This document shows, one piece after another, positions 10,907 through 18,783 of a stretch of DNA of 64,000 nt. The first letter of the stretch is position 1; every line of letters begins with the position of its first letter. Source of the stretch: Blastomonas ursincola (GTDB lineage: Bacteria > Pseudomonadota > Alphaproteobacteria > Sphingomonadales > Sphingomonadaceae); assembly GCF_013607875.1 (NCBI RefSeq), contig NZ_VDES01000002.1:1556297-1620296 (forward strand), given 5' to 3'. Made by a program: the position numbers and the translations under genes. Under the pieces are notes generated by a model. It searched no databases, was not told the DNA's origin, and saw only the letters and a list, made by a program, of their open reading frames with translations.

Positions 10907-11623
10907 GTGCCAAGAACAGCCAAGCCGGGAATGCCCGTCCATGCCGAAAGCCATCAGATCGCGCGGATCGGCTGGCTGCGCGCCGCAGTGCTGGGGGCGA
11001 ATGACGGGATCGTTTCGACCGCCAGCCTGATTCTGGGCGTCGCAGCCTCGGGGGCGGACCGTCAGGCGCTGCTGGTGGCGGGCGCGGCAGGGCTGGTCGC
11101 AGGCGCGATGTCGATGGCGGCGGGCGAATATGTCTCGGTCAGCAGCCAGTCGGACACCGAGGCAGCCGACCTGGCGCGCGAGCGGGCGGAACTGGCGGAC
11201 GATCCCGAGTTCGAACGCGCCGAGCTGGCCGCGATCTATGTCGGGCGCGGGGTTGATCCGGTGACAGCGGATCGGGTCGCGGCGCAGATGATGGCGCACG
11301 ATGCGCTGGGCAGCCATGCGCGCGACGAGTTGCACATCAACGATCTGACGGCTGCAAGGCCGCTCCAGGCGGCACTGGCCTCGGCACTGACCTTCACGGT
11401 CGGCGCGGCGCTGCCGCTGTTGCTGGCGGGCCTGCTGCCAATGGGGTCGATGGTGATGGGCGAGGCGGCAGGATCGATCCTGTTCCTCGCGCTGCTGGGC
11501 GCGGTGAGCGCCCGGGCTGGGGGTGCTCCGGTGGCACGTCCCGTGATCCGCGTCGTCTTCTGGGGTGCGCTGGCCATGGCGCTGACGGCAGGGATTGGCA
11601 GGTTGGTCGGCGCTGCGGTGTAA
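10907..11623 (+). CDS. VIT1/CCC1-family transporter
   Basis: Integral membrane protein of 238 residues, homologous to vacuolar iron transporter VIT1/CCC1, which moves Fe2+ or Mn2+. Typical features: RAAVLGANDGIVSTASLILGV in TM1, GLVAGAMSMAAGEYVSVSSQ in TM2 with metal-path Met and Glu residues, a cytosolic acidic helical metal-binding region (ERAELADDPEFERAELA), then three more hydrophobic helices. The GTG at 10907 has AAGGGA six bases upstream; the next in-frame ATG at 10931 has no separated SD. The gene is single, and its 3' end lies 17 bases from the converging mini-gene cluster. Confidence 0.88.
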   Translation: MPRTAKPGMPVHAESHQIARIGWLRAAVLGANDGIVSTASLILGVAASGADRQALLVAGAAGLVAGAMSMAAGEYVSVSSQSDTEAADLARERAELADDPEFERAELAAIYVGRGVDPVTADRVAAQMMAHDALGSHARDELHINDLTAARPLQAALASALTFTVGAALPLLLAGLLPMGSMVMGEAAGSILFLALLGAVSARAGGAPVARPVIRVVFWGALAMALTAGIGRLVGAAV

Positions 11624-11639
11624 TCGGGCCTCAGGACGA

Positions 11640-11723
11640 TCAGACGATGACGCCGGGGCCGATGCTGGCAGCGATGAAGACGACTGAGGTGATGGCGGCG
11701 AGAGCGGAAGCGATGACGTTCAT
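11640..11723 (-). CDS. Hydrophobic mini-protein, copy 1 of tandem triplet (27 aa)
   Basis: 27-codon ORF, last of three tandem minus-strand mini-genes. It has an N-terminal MNVIASALAAITSV, then FIAASIGPGVIV. It is one hydrophobic helix with a Pro-Gly near the C-terminus, so an inner-membrane peptide is likely. AGGGAA lies 9 bases upstream of the ATG. Its pattern AxxxxSxxxIAAS(I/V)xPGV is shared with the two upstream ORFs. The conservation between copies, the separate SDs and near-identical spacing support real genes. No function is known to me. Confidence 0.65.
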   Translation of the reverse strand: MNVIASALAAITSVVFIAASIGPGVIV

Positions 11724-11767
11724 GATGGTGGTTCCCTGTGTTCGAGAGGGTCTGGAAGCGATGCGGA

Positions 11768-11851
11768 TCAGACGATGATGCCGGGGCCGACGCTGGTAGC
11801 GACGAGGATGACCGAGCAGATGGTGGCGAGAGCGGTGGCGAGAATGTTCAT
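11768..11851 (-). CDS. Hydrophobic mini-protein, copy 2 of tandem triplet (27 aa)
   Basis: 27-codon ORF, paralogue of its neighbours: N-terminal MNILATALATICSV, then ILVATSVGPGIIV. AAAGGACC lies about 6 bases before the ATG. The gap to copy 1 is 44 bases and to copy 3 is 43 bases. Both gaps contain TCCAGACC, so the duplication unit included the intergenic spacer. Single predicted transmembrane helix; function unknown. Confidence 0.65.
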   Translation of the reverse strand: MNILATALATICSVILVATSVGPGIIV

Positions 11852-11894
11852 GGAGAAGGTCCTTTCGATTTCGGTTTGAGGTGCGGTCTGGAGA

Positions 11895-12002
11895 TCAGGC
11901 GACGACGCCGGGAGCGACGCTGGCGGCGATGAACAGGCTGGAGGTCAGGATGGCGAGAGCGACGGCGGCGATCTGGTTCTGGGCGTTCGAGAAGAGGGTC
12001 AT
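11895..12002 (-). CDS. Hydrophobic mini-protein, copy 3 (promoter-proximal, 35 aa)
   Basis: 35-codon ORF, first of the triplet in transcription order. It has an extra polar N-terminus (MTLFSNAQNQ) before the shared hydrophobic part IAAVALAIL...LFIAASVAPGVVA. AAAGGA precedes the ATG by 8 bases. This form resembles short unannotated peptides that I recall as common in sphingomonads, but no function is established. A sigma-54-like promoter lies 64-80 bases upstream of its start codon. Confidence 0.65.
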   Translation of the reverse strand: MTLFSNAQNQIAAVALAILTSSLFIAASVAPGVVA

Positions 12003-12065
12003 GGCGGTGTCCTTTCGTGAGTATCTGGTGGTTCCGGTCGGAGTGTCCGGAGATGCCAGATACCC

Positions 12066-12082
12066 AGCACACGCCGTGCCAA
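12066..12082 (-). promoter_or_regulatory. Candidate sigma-54 (-24/-12) promoter of the mini-gene triplet
   Basis: Minus-strand TTGGCACGGCGTGTGCT matches TTGGCACG-N4-TTGCT with one mismatch and has the exact GG-N10-GC spacing required by RpoN. It points at the triplet, predicting a 5' leader of about 50 bases. Seen in sequence; use by RpoN is inference. Confidence 0.55.
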
Positions 12083-12156
12083 ACTGAAAAAGCTACATTA
12101 TTCCAGCGGTTTAGCCTTTTTCAGGCCTGCGCAGAACATGAATGAATGCTGACTAT

Positions 12157-12171
12157 TGGGAAAATTTCCCA
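12157..12171. promoter_or_regulatory. Palindrome upstream of sigma-54-like promoter
   Basis: TGGGAAA-A-TTTCCCA, a perfect 7-bp inverted repeat centred about 85-95 bases upstream of the -24/-12 element. That is the distance at which activators of sigma-54 bind, so it may be an upstream activating site. It could equally serve the plus-strand DCC operon starting at 12288. Confidence 0.4.
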
Positions 12172-12287
12172 TTAATCGGGATGGGCATTTTCAGCGATAA
12201 CAGATTCCGCGAAGCGGCATCCGTTGCGCTGGTCCTGCGCGTATCTATGTTCGACACGAGGCAGCAGAAAACGGGGCCGCGCACGGA

Positions 12288-12647
12288 ATGAGGGACAAGC
12301 TGGAAATCTGGTATGACGGCGCGTGCCCGCTCTGTACCCGTGAAATCGCGCTGATGCGGCGCCTGGACCGGCGCGGGGCGATCGACTTTGTCGACGTATC
12401 GACGCCGGGCGGCTCTTGCCCGATCGACCGCAAGGCGTTGCTCGAACGCTTCCATGCGCGCGAAAATGGCGTGATGCTCTCGGGCGCGGCCGCCTTTGCG
12501 GCGATGTGGCGTGCCATTCCCCTGCTGCGACCGCTCGGCCTCATCGCGCGCTGGAAACCGGTGCTGGCGCTGCTCGAACGCGCCTATCTGCGCTTTCTCA
12601 AGATCAGACCACGCCTGCAGGGCCTGCTGCGCGAGCGACGGGCATGA
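12288..12647 (+). CDS. DCC family protein (DUF393, thiol-disulfide oxidoreductase-like)
   Basis: 119 residues with the defining N-terminal motif YDGACPLCTREIALMRRLD. Its CPLC pair resembles a thioredoxin-type redox site (the family is named after Asp-Cys-Cys). A central FVDVSTPGG and a C-terminal hydrophobic helix region follow. Family members are called predicted thiol-disulfide oxidoreductases on the basis of fold; substrates are unknown. Its stop overlaps the start of the photolyase-like gene by four bases (ATGA), a coupling that suggests a joint role in light or redox stress (inference). The ATG at 12288 is the only suitable start and has a weak SD. Confidence 0.9.
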   Translation: MRDKLEIWYDGACPLCTREIALMRRLDRRGAIDFVDVSTPGGSCPIDRKALLERFHARENGVMLSGAAAFAAMWRAIPLLRPLGLIARWKPVLALLERAYLRFLKIRPRLQGLLRERRA

Positions 12648-13840
12648 GCGGGGTGTTCGAACCGACGCGCGCAGCGGGCCTCGCGCGGATGCACGCCTTC
12701 GTGCCGCATTCGGGCCGCGCCTATGCCGAGGGGCGCAACAGCGATCTCGGGCCCGGTCGGCCCAGCGCCGTGTCGCAGCTTTCACCCTGGCTGCGCTTTC
12801 GCCTGCTGAGCGAGCAGGAAGTGTGCGCGGCGGTGCTCGAGAAGCATTCGCTCGCGGCGGCCGAGAAATATGTGCAGGAGGTGCTGTGGCGCACCTATTG
12901 GAAGGGCTGGCTCGAGATGCGGCCCGGCATCTGGACCCGCTTCGTCGAGGAGCGCGATGTGCAGCGCGAGCGGCTGCGCAATGTCCGCGCGCTCGAACAG
13001 GCCGAGCAGGGGCGCACCGGCATAGAGGGCTTCGATGACTGGGCGCGCGAGCTGGTCGAGACGGGGTATCTGCACAATCACGCGCGTATGTGGTTCGCCT
13101 CGATCTGGATCTTCACGCTGCGGCTGCCCTGGGCGCTGGGCGCGGATTTCTTCCTGCGCCACCTGATCGATGCCGATGCGGCGAGCAACACATTGTCCTG
13201 GCGCTGGGTCGCTGGATTGCAAACGGCGGGCAAGACCTATCTCGCCACCGCCGACAATATCGCGCGCTATACCGGCGGGCGGTTTGCGCCGAAGGGGCTG
13301 GCGGAGATCGCGGAACCGCTGACCGAAGCACCGGTGCCTGCTGCTACTCCTTTGGGTGAGGCCGGGTCTGCCAGGGGTGCGCCGGCGCTGCTGCTGGTCA
13401 CGAGCGACGACATGCACCCGGATGAAGCGTTGCTCCGCGAGGCCGATATCCGGGGCACCTGCATTGCTGCCGATCGGGCGCTGCTCTGGGGCGACAAAGC
13501 AGGCGCCTTTGTTGCGGACGCTGCGCGCGACATGGCTGCGGCGCTCGGCGAAACCGGCAAGGCGCCGGTGAAGCGGATAGATGCCCTGAATGCCGGGGCG
13601 ATCGTGCAGGCGTCGCGTGAGGCGGGCGTGAAACGGGTGGTGACGCCTTATGCGCCGGTCGGGCCGGTGGCGACGCGGCTGGCGGACATCGCCAAGGCAC
13701 TAGAGGGCGAAGGGATCGAACTCGTGCAGGTCCGCCGCGATTGGGACGAGACCTTCTGGCCGCACGCGCGCAAGGGCTTCTTCCCGTTCAAGCAGCATAT
13801 GGGGCGGCTGCTCGAGGATATGGGGCTCACCCGCACCTGA
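12644..13840 (+). CDS. Photolyase/cryptochrome-like FAD-binding protein with swapped domain order
   Basis: 398 residues. Residues about 1-225 match the helical FAD-binding half of DNA photolyases: SQLSPWLRFRLLSEQEV (compare LSPYLRFG), EVLWRTYWKGWLE (compare ELIWREF), GYLHNHARMW and NTLSWRWVAGLQTAGKTYL. In photolyases this half is C-terminal. After a Pro/Ala linker, residues about 240-398 look like the alpha/beta antenna half (VKRVVTPYAPVGPV, GIELVQVRRDWDETF, GFFPFKQHM), which is normally N-terminal. The order is therefore permuted. It probably binds FAD and acts in light sensing or repair; activity is unproven. Its start overlaps the DCC gene. Confidence 0.85.
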   Translation: MSGVFEPTRAAGLARMHAFVPHSGRAYAEGRNSDLGPGRPSAVSQLSPWLRFRLLSEQEVCAAVLEKHSLAAAEKYVQEVLWRTYWKGWLEMRPGIWTRFVEERDVQRERLRNVRALEQAEQGRTGIEGFDDWARELVETGYLHNHARMWFASIWIFTLRLPWALGADFFLRHLIDADAASNTLSWRWVAGLQTAGKTYLATADNIARYTGGRFAPKGLAEIAEPLTEAPVPAATPLGEAGSARGAPALLLVTSDDMHPDEALLREADIRGTCIAADRALLWGDKAGAFVADAARDMAAALGETGKAPVKRIDALNAGAIVQASREAGVKRVVTPYAPVGPVATRLADIAKALEGEGIELVQVRRDWDETFWPHARKGFFPFKQHMGRLLEDMGLTRT

Positions 13841-13891
13841 AACGGGGCGTGAGCGAAACGGGCCCGGCGCTTGCCGGGCGCGCGGTCGGCA

Positions 13892-14614
13892 TCAGTGATA
13901 GCGGCGCAGCAGGCCCGCGAGCTTGCCCTGCACCTGCACCTCGTGCGGCGCGTAATATTGCGGCGCATACGACGCATTGGCGGGATCGAGCCGGATGCGG
14001 CCGTTCTCCCGGCGCAGATATTTAAGCGTCGCTTCCTCGCCGCGCACCAGCGCGACCACGATCTCGCCGTCGCGCGCGGTTTCGGTGCGCTTGATCAGCG
14101 CGAAATCGCCGTCGAGAATGCCCGCCTCGACCATGGAATCTCCCGACACTTCGAGCGCATAATGCTCGCCCGCGCCGAGCAAAGCGGCGGGAACGGGCAG
14201 GATCTCGGTGCCCTCGAACGCCTCGATCGGCGCACCGGCAGCGATGCGACCGTGCAGCGGGATATCGAGCACATTGCTGTTGGCAGGCTCTGGCAACACC
14301 GCCTTGCGCACCGTATCCATGCTGACGACATTGCTCCGCGCAGCATCGGCGCGCGCGGCGGCAGCGGCAGCGAGTTCCTTCTCGCGCGGCTTCACGCTCG
14401 ACTCGGGTAATTTCAGGATCTCGAGCGCGCGCGCCCGGTTGGGCAGGCGGCGGATAAAGCCGCGTTCCTCGAGCGCGCTGACCAGCCGATGCACGCCCGA
14501 CTTGGACTTGAGATCGAGCGCTTCCTTCATTTCCTCGAACGAGGGCGAGACGCCATCGGCCTCCAGCCGTTCCTGGATGAAGCGGATCAGGTCATGTTGC
14601 TTGCGGGTCAGCAT
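13892..14614 (-). CDS. lexA: SOS repressor LexA
   Basis: 240-residue repressor. The N-terminal winged helix ([45 protein letters not shown]) binds operators. The C-terminal S24 peptidase domain self-cleaves when RecA is activated. The cleavage pair is Ala126-Gly127 in [10 protein letters not shown]; the catalytic Ser160 lies in [10 protein letters not shown] and Lys198 in EATLKYL. The family-typical start is ATG 14614. An operator of the alphaproteobacterial type lies 36-50 bases upstream, implying autorepression. It is downstream of moeA on the same strand but has its own promoter. Confidence 0.97.
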   Translation of the reverse strand: MLTRKQHDLIRFIQERLEADGVSPSFEEMKEALDLKSKSGVHRLVSALEERGFIRRLPNRARALEILKLPESSVKPREKELAAAAAARADAARSNVVSMDTVRKAVLPEPANSNVLDIPLHGRIAAGAPIEAFEGTEILPVPAALLGAGEHYALEVSGDSMVEAGILDGDFALIKRTETARDGEIVVALVRGEEATLKYLRRENGRIRLDPANASYAPQYYAPHEVQVQGKLAGLLRRYH

Positions 14615-14649
14615 CGCCGATGTTCCTTTTCTGCGCCGAACCTACGTTC

Positions 14650-14664
14650 GAACGAATACGGAAC
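14650..14664 (-). promoter_or_regulatory. LexA operator (SOS box)
   Basis: Minus strand GTTCCGTATTCGTTC equals GTTC-N7-GTTC, the alphaproteobacterial SOS box. It lies 36 bases before the lexA start codon and supports autoregulation. A degenerate GTTT-N7-GTTC follows within ten bases on the upstream side. Confidence 0.88.
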
Positions 14665-14701
14665 AATTACGAAACAAAGACGGTCAGGTCAAGACTTTGT
14701 G

Positions 14702-15904
14702 TCAAGAGCCTTGGCGAAGCGCGATATAATCGACTGGGTCGCCCGGTTCAGCCGCTGACGCGCTGATGGGCCTTACCACCAGTGCGTCGGCCTGGTGCAA
14801 CGCGAGCAGGGCGCCGCTGTCCTGATTGCCCAGGCGCACCAGCCGTCCGTCCTGCCAGCGCGCGCGGACGAAATCCTGACGCAGGCCGTTTGCGGGAAAG
14901 GTCTCCCCTGCGATCGCTTGCGAGATGATCGGCGCAAGCGACGGATATCCCAGCATCCTGCGCACCAGCGGCAGCAGCAGCAGCGTCGCGGTGACATAGG
15001 CGGATACCGGATTGCCTGGCAGGCCAAGCACGATGGCCTCACCCAGCCGCCCGACCATCACCGGCTTGCCCGGCCGCATCGCGATCCGCCAGAAATCGAC
15101 TGTGCCGCCGCAATCGGCAAGCGCGGGCTGGATGAGGTCATGGTCGCCGACCGATGCGCCGCCGGTGGTGACGATGACATCGGCCTGGCGGTGCGCGTCG
15201 AGCGCGGCGGCGATGGTGGCGCGGTCATCGGGCAGCAGTGGCGGGACGGCTAGATCGCAGGGCAGGGCCGACAGCAAGGATGCGAGCATAACGCCGTTGC
15301 TCGCCGGAATATGCGCGGGCGAGGGGAGCGCTTCACCCGGCGGCACCAGTTCGTCGCCGGTGCTGAGGATGGCTATGCGCGGTCGGGGAAGGACTCTCAG
15401 ATTCCCGTGCCCGGCCATCGCCGCGAGCGCGATCAGCCGCGCGTCGATCACCGCGCCAGCCTCGGCGAGCAGTGCCCCGTGCGCGAAATCATGGCCTGCG
15501 CGGCGGATATGCGCGCCGGGGGCGGCGGGGCCGTCTCCGGTCAGCGTCAGCCGCTCGCCGTCGCGCGCGACATCCTCCTGCACCACGACGCAGTCCGCGC
15601 CAGCGGGGACCGTCGCGCCAGTGGAAATGCGCGCGGCCTCGCCGGGTCCGATCGCGCCTGCAAAGGGCCGTCCCGCCGCGCTTTCGCCGATCACGCGCCA
15701 TGGGCCGGGCAGATCCGCGCCGCGCACCGCATAGCCGTCCATCGCGGACAGATCGGCGGCGGGCTGGCTGCGCAGCGACACCAGAGGTTCGGCCAGGGTG
15801 AGGCCGGTCGTTTCGACCAAGGGCAGCGAAATGGCGGGGCGGGGATCGGCGAGCGCGAGCAGGCGGTCGCGTGCTTCGTCGAGCGCGATCAGCCCGCCCG
15901 CCAT
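14702..15904 (-). CDS. moeA: Molybdopterin molybdenumtransferase
   Basis: 400-residue MoeA, which inserts molybdate into adenylated molybdopterin to form molybdenum cofactor. Motifs: DLSAMDGYAVRGADL near residue 55, ISTGATVPAGADCVVVQED, ILSTGDELVPPGE, VTTGGASVGDHD (molybdopterin-binding MoCF domain), FWRIAMRPGKP and GLPGNPVSAYVT. The ATG at 15904 shares its A with the moaC stop (TGATG). It is the last gene of the ppiD-trp-moa operon and ends 38 bases before the lexA operator. The full set of catalytic blocks is present. Confidence 0.96.
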   Translation of the reverse strand: MAGGLIALDEARDRLLALADPRPAISLPLVETTGLTLAEPLVSLRSQPAADLSAMDGYAVRGADLPGPWRVIGESAAGRPFAGAIGPGEAARISTGATVPAGADCVVVQEDVARDGERLTLTGDGPAAPGAHIRRAGHDFAHGALLAEAGAVIDARLIALAAMAGHGNLRVLPRPRIAILSTGDELVPPGEALPSPAHIPASNGVMLASLLSALPCDLAVPPLLPDDRATIAAALDAHRQADVIVTTGGASVGDHDLIQPALADCGGTVDFWRIAMRPGKPVMVGRLGEAIVLGLPGNPVSAYVTATLLLLPLVRRMLGYPSLAPIISQAIAGETFPANGLRQDFVRARWQDGRLVRLGNQDSGALLALHQADALVVRPISASAAEPGDPVDYIALRQGS

Positions 15905-16374
15905 CAGCCGGCCGTCCAGTCGCCCGACTTGCCGCCGCTCTTGGCGAGCAGCCGCACGGGTCCGATGACCATGCCCTTGTCGAGCGCCTTGGCCATGTCG
16001 TAGATCGTCAGCAGCGCGACGCTCGCGGCGGTCAGCGCCTCCATCTCCACGCCGGTCTTGCCGTTGGTCCGCACGCGGGTCTCGACGCGCACGCCGGTGT
16101 CGACATAGTCGAAATCGACCGAGACGCTGGCGATCGGCAGCGGGTGGCACAGCGGGATCAGGTTGCTGGTCTGCTTGGCGGCCATGATGCCCGCGATGCG
16201 CGCGGTGCCCAGCACGTCGCCCTTCTTGATGTCGCCCGCGCGGATCGCGGCGATCACTGCCGGGGCCATGGCGATCACGCCCTCGGCCACCGCCTCGCGC
16301 ACGCTATCGGCCTTGGCGGAGACATCGACCATCTGCGCCGCGCCGGTGGCGTCGAGATGGGTGAGCTTGTCCAT
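15904..16374 (-). CDS. moaC: Cyclic pyranopterin monophosphate synthase
   Basis: 156 residues; converts 3',8-cH2GTP, made by MoaA, to cyclic pyranopterin monophosphate in the first stage of molybdenum cofactor synthesis. Signatures: [13 protein letters not shown], the active-site segment [24 protein letters not shown] and [10 protein letters not shown]. The start overlaps the trpC stop by one base (TGATG) and the stop overlaps moeA. MoaA, MoaD and MoaE are not in this window. Embedding in the trp operon ties cofactor and tryptophan genes to one transcript. Confidence 0.97.
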   Translation of the reverse strand: MDKLTHLDATGAAQMVDVSAKADSVREAVAEGVIAMAPAVIAAIRAGDIKKGDVLGTARIAGIMAAKQTSNLIPLCHPLPIASVSVDFDYVDTGVRVETRVRTNGKTGVEMEALTAASVALLTIYDMAKALDKGMVIGPVRLLAKSGGKSGDWTAG

Positions 16375-17168
16375 CAGGCCGCCGCTCCGGTGAGGAGGGT
16401 GCGCGTGGCGATCGTCACGTCGGGCTGGCGCATCAGCGATTCGCCGACCAGGAAGCTGCGCACGCCGTGGTTGCTGAGCCGCAGGCAATCGTCATGGCTG
16501 TTGATGCCGCTTTCGGACACCGCGATCCGGCCTTCGGGGATCATGCCGACCAGCCGTTCGGTGGTGGCGATATCGGTGACGAAGCTGCGCAGGTCGCGAT
16601 TGTTGATGCCGATCAGCGGCGATTTGAGCTTGAGCGCGCGTTCCATCTCGGCCTCGTCATGCACCTCGACCAGCACGTCCATGCCGTGGGCGAACGCGGC
16701 GCTTTCGATCTCGGCCATGGTCGCGTCATCGAGCGCAGCTACGATGATCAGGATCGCGTCAGCGCCTAAGGCGCGGCTTTCGGCGACCTGCCAGACATCG
16801 ACCATGAAGTCCTTGCGCAGGCAGGGCAGGTCGCACGCCGCGCGCGCGGCGACGAGATAGTCGTCATGCCCCTGGAAATACGGTTCGTCGGTCAGTACCG
16901 AAAGGCACGCTGCGCCGCCCGCCTGGTACTCGGCGGCATGTGAAGCGGGGTCGAAGTCTGCGCGGATCAGGCCCTTGGAGGGGCTGGCGCGCTTGATCTC
17001 GGCGATCAGGCCGAAACCGTCGCGCGCCTTGTCCATCAGCGCGCGCACAAAGCCGCGCGGGGCGGTGGCAGCAGCGGCGCGACGGTCAAGTTCAGTCTGC
17101 GACATCAGGGTCTTGCGCCGCGCGACCTCCTGCCGCTTGACCTCGCAAATCTCTTCCAGCTTGTTCAT
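16374..17168 (-). CDS. trpC: Indole-3-glycerol phosphate synthase
   Basis: 264-residue TIM barrel that closes the indole ring in tryptophan synthesis, monofunctional (no TrpF fusion). Motifs: [17 protein letters not shown] with the catalytic lysine, [46 protein letters not shown] and AVSESGI. ATG 17168 overlaps the trpD stop by four bases. trpF, trpA and trpB are not in the window, so the pathway is split between loci. Confidence 0.97.
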   Translation of the reverse strand: MNKLEEICEVKRQEVARRKTLMSQTELDRRAAAATAPRGFVRALMDKARDGFGLIAEIKRASPSKGLIRADFDPASHAAEYQAGGAACLSVLTDEPYFQGHDDYLVAARAACDLPCLRKDFMVDVWQVAESRALGADAILIIVAALDDATMAEIESAAFAHGMDVLVEVHDEAEMERALKLKSPLIGINNRDLRSFVTDIATTERLVGMIPEGRIAVSESGINSHDDCLRLSNHGVRSFLVGESLMRQPDVTIATRTLLTGAAA

Positions 17169-18166
17169 GCGGCGGCTTTCGTGAAATCGATCCAGCAGTT
17201 GAGCAGCGCGTTGGCGAGCCCCTTGTCGATGGCCTCGGCAGCTTCCTCGGCCCCTTCGGCGAGGCTGTCGACCTCGCCCGCGATCAGCAGCGCGGCGGCG
17301 GCGTTGAACAGCACCGCATCGCGATATGGCCCGGTCTCGCCCTGGAGCAGGCGGCGCAGCGCGGCGGCATTGTGCGCGGCATCGCCGCCACGGATCGCCT
17401 CGATCGGGTGCGTCGGCAGCCCGGCATCGCTGGCCTGCCAGCGCTTCATGATGACGCCATCGGGGCCGATGTCCGCCACCTCGTTGCCCCCCGCCAGCGA
17501 CAGCTCGTCGAGCCCCTCGTCGCCCGAGACGATCAGCGAATGTTCGGTGCCCAGCATGTCGAGCGCCTCGGCATAGACATGCACATAGCCTGGCCGCGCG
17601 ATTCCGATCAGCTGGCGGCGCACGCCTGCGGGATTGGCGAGCGGGCCCATCAAGTTGAAGATGGTGCGGCGGCCGATCTTCTGCCGGATCGGCTGGATGC
17701 GGCGCATCGCGGGGTGATGGTTGACCGCGAACAGGAAGCAGATGCCGATCTCGGCCAGCGACTGTTCGGCGCTGGCCCCGGCGGCGGCCATGTCCATGCC
17801 TAGCGCCTCGAGCGTGTCCGCCGCGCCCGCCTTGGACGAGGCGGCGCGGTTGCCGTGCTTGGCGACCGGCACGTCGCACGCGGCGACGACCAGCGACACC
17901 GCGGTCGAGACATTGAGCGTATGGTGCCCGTCGCCGCCGGTGCCGCAGACATCGATGGCATTGGCGGGCGCGGCGATCGGGATCACCCGGTCGCGCAAGG
18001 CCTGCGCGGCGGCGGCGATCTCGATCGCTGTCTCGCCGCGTTCGGATAGGGCGATCAGGAATTCGGCAATCGCCTCGTCGCTCACCGTGCCGTCGAGGAT
18101 CGCGGCAAAGGCCTCAGCAGCGTCGTCGCGGCTCAGCGGATGCGCGGTATCGGGCAGCCGGGTCAT
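17165..18166 (-). CDS. trpD: Anthranilate phosphoribosyltransferase
   Basis: 333 residues; transfers phosphoribose from PRPP to anthranilate. [19 protein letters not shown] is the PRPP-binding loop, followed by [36 protein letters not shown] and GDEGLDEL. Not fused to TrpG, unlike in enterobacteria. The start overlaps the trpG stop (ATGA) and the stop overlaps trpC (ATGA), typical for this tightly packed operon. Confidence 0.97.
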   Translation of the reverse strand: MTRLPDTAHPLSRDDAAEAFAAILDGTVSDEAIAEFLIALSERGETAIEIAAAAQALRDRVIPIAAPANAIDVCGTGGDGHHTLNVSTAVSLVVAACDVPVAKHGNRAASSKAGAADTLEALGMDMAAAGASAEQSLAEIGICFLFAVNHHPAMRRIQPIRQKIGRRTIFNLMGPLANPAGVRRQLIGIARPGYVHVYAEALDMLGTEHSLIVSGDEGLDELSLAGGNEVADIGPDGVIMKRWQASDAGLPTHPIEAIRGGDAAHNAAALRRLLQGETGPYRDAVLFNAAAALLIAGEVDSLAEGAEEAAEAIDKGLANALLNCWIDFTKAAA

Positions 18167-18783
18167 GCGAGCAGGTCTTCGCGCATCGGCTTCACCTCGA
18201 GCCCCGCCAGCGTCATGAAATTGGCCAGCATGCGGTGGCCATGTTCGGTGGCGATGCTTTCGGGGTGGAACTGCACGCCATGGATCGGCAGCGTCACGTG
18301 GCGAAAGCCCATGACATGCGCGGTCTCGCCCGCCCGGGCCTCGACGCGCGCGTTGACGATCATCTCTGGCGGCAGGCTGGCCTCGGGCACCACCAGCGAA
18401 TGGTAGCGCGTGGCGAGAAAGGGCGAGGGCAGGCCCTGGAACAGCCCGGTGTCGTCGTGCACCACGGGCGAGGTCTTGCCGTGCATCAGGCCGCCGCGCA
18501 CGACCTCGCCACCGAAATGCTGGCCGATCGACTGATGCCCCAGGCACACGCCGAGCAGCGGCTTTCCGGCATCGGCACAGGCCGCGACCAGATCGAGCGA
18601 AATGCCTGCCTCGTTGGGCGTGCATGGGCCGGGCGAGATCAGGAAGGCCTGCGCATTGGTCGCCAGCGCCTCGCGCGCGCTCAAGGCATCGTTGCGCTCG
18701 ACCCGCACGTCCGCGCCCAGCTCCATCAGATAGTGGACCAGATTGTAGGTGAAGCTGTCGTAATTATCGATGACGAGGATCAT
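18163..18783 (-). CDS. trpG: Anthranilate synthase glutamine amidotransferase component
   Basis: 206-residue class I glutamine amidotransferase that feeds ammonia to Trp[20 protein letters not shown] is the classic start. The catalytic Cys is in [17 protein letters not shown], and the His/Glu pair in [13 protein letters not shown]. In many bacteria this subunit also serves p-aminobenzoate synthesis. It overlaps trpE by four bases upstream and trpD by four downstream, consistent with equimolar synthesis with TrpE. Confidence 0.96.
   Translation of the reverse strand: MILVIDNYDSFTYNLVHYLMELGADVRVERNDALSAREALATNAQAFLISPGPCTPNEAGISLDLVAACADAGKPLLGVCLGHQSIGQHFGGEVVRGGLMHGKTSPVVHDDTGLFQGLPSPFLATRYHSLVVPEASLPPEMIVNARVEARAGETAHVMGFRHVTLPIHGVQFHPESIATEHGHRMLANFMTLAGLEVKPMREDLLA

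Noticed and set aside
12247-12291. 14-codon ORF overlapping the DCC gene start
   Set aside because: No SD, no conservation evidence and very short; the ATGA overlap is easily produced by chance in this genome.
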